DNA of 5,356 nucleotides. Origin: Burkholderiaceae bacterium. Its GTDB lineage: Bacteria; Pseudomonadota; Gammaproteobacteria; Burkholderiales; Burkholderiaceae. This document shows, in pieces, positions 5,356-5,356 of this stretch. Position 1 is the stretch's first letter. Every line of letters begins with the position of its first letter. Where the stretch lies: positions 1 through 5,356 of the forward strand of contig JAKONL010000197.1 in the NCBI GenBank assembly GCA_022701965.1, written 5' to 3'. Under the pieces are notes generated by a model. The model did no database searches. It was given only the letters and a program-made list of their open reading frames with translations, and was not told the DNA's origin. Position numbers and translations under genes: made by a program.

Positions 5356-5356
5356 G

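Overview
The window looks like a chromosomal segment of a high-GC betaproteobacterium, most likely of the Burkholderiales (Comamonadaceae-like, for example a Variovorax or Acidovorax relative). This is inferred from three things: strong G/C bias at third codon positions, a Bug-type (TctC family) periplasmic binding protein, which that order carries in large numbers, and a LysR / tartrate-dehydrogenase gene pair. No 16S or other marker is present, so the placement is inference. There are six protein genes, two of them cut by the window edges. I see no rRNA, tRNA, CRISPR array, insertion sequence or phage gene.

Layout. Positions 2-499 (minus) encode a ferritin-like DUF892 (YciE/YciF family) protein that runs to the left edge. 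A 151-base AT-richer intergenic region separates it from a divergent Nramp-type manganese transporter gene, mntH (651-1976, plus). mntH converges with only 3 bases between stop codons on a LysR-type regulator gene (1980-2894, minus). The regulator is divergent from a two-gene operon: an NAD-dependent tartrate/D-malate-type dehydrogenase (3002-4072, plus) and, 31 bases later, a Bug-family solute-binding protein (4104-5081, plus). After 19 bases a convergent gene enters from the right edge (5101-5355, minus). It is the C-terminal part of what is probably a Leu/Ile/Val-type ABC transporter binding protein.

How the genes may work together. The right-hand module fits a small catabolic unit for a C4 hydroxy-dicarboxylate such as tartrate or D-malate. 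The LysR protein would sense the substrate and bind a T-N11-A box at 2901-2917. It would then activate the divergent operon, whose dehydrogenase oxidises (and possibly decarboxylates) the acid, while the Bug protein captures the same or a related acid in the periplasm. The membrane subunits (TctA/TctB) needed for such uptake are not in the window. The left-hand pair (ferritin-like protein and Mn/Fe transporter) may share a metal or stress theme, but the sequence shows only adjacency.

Nothing here amounts to a clearly new system. The points most worth a second look are the non-canonical metal-ligand motif in the DUF892 protein, the possible leaderless start of mntH, and the operator layout between the LysR gene and the dehydrogenase gene.
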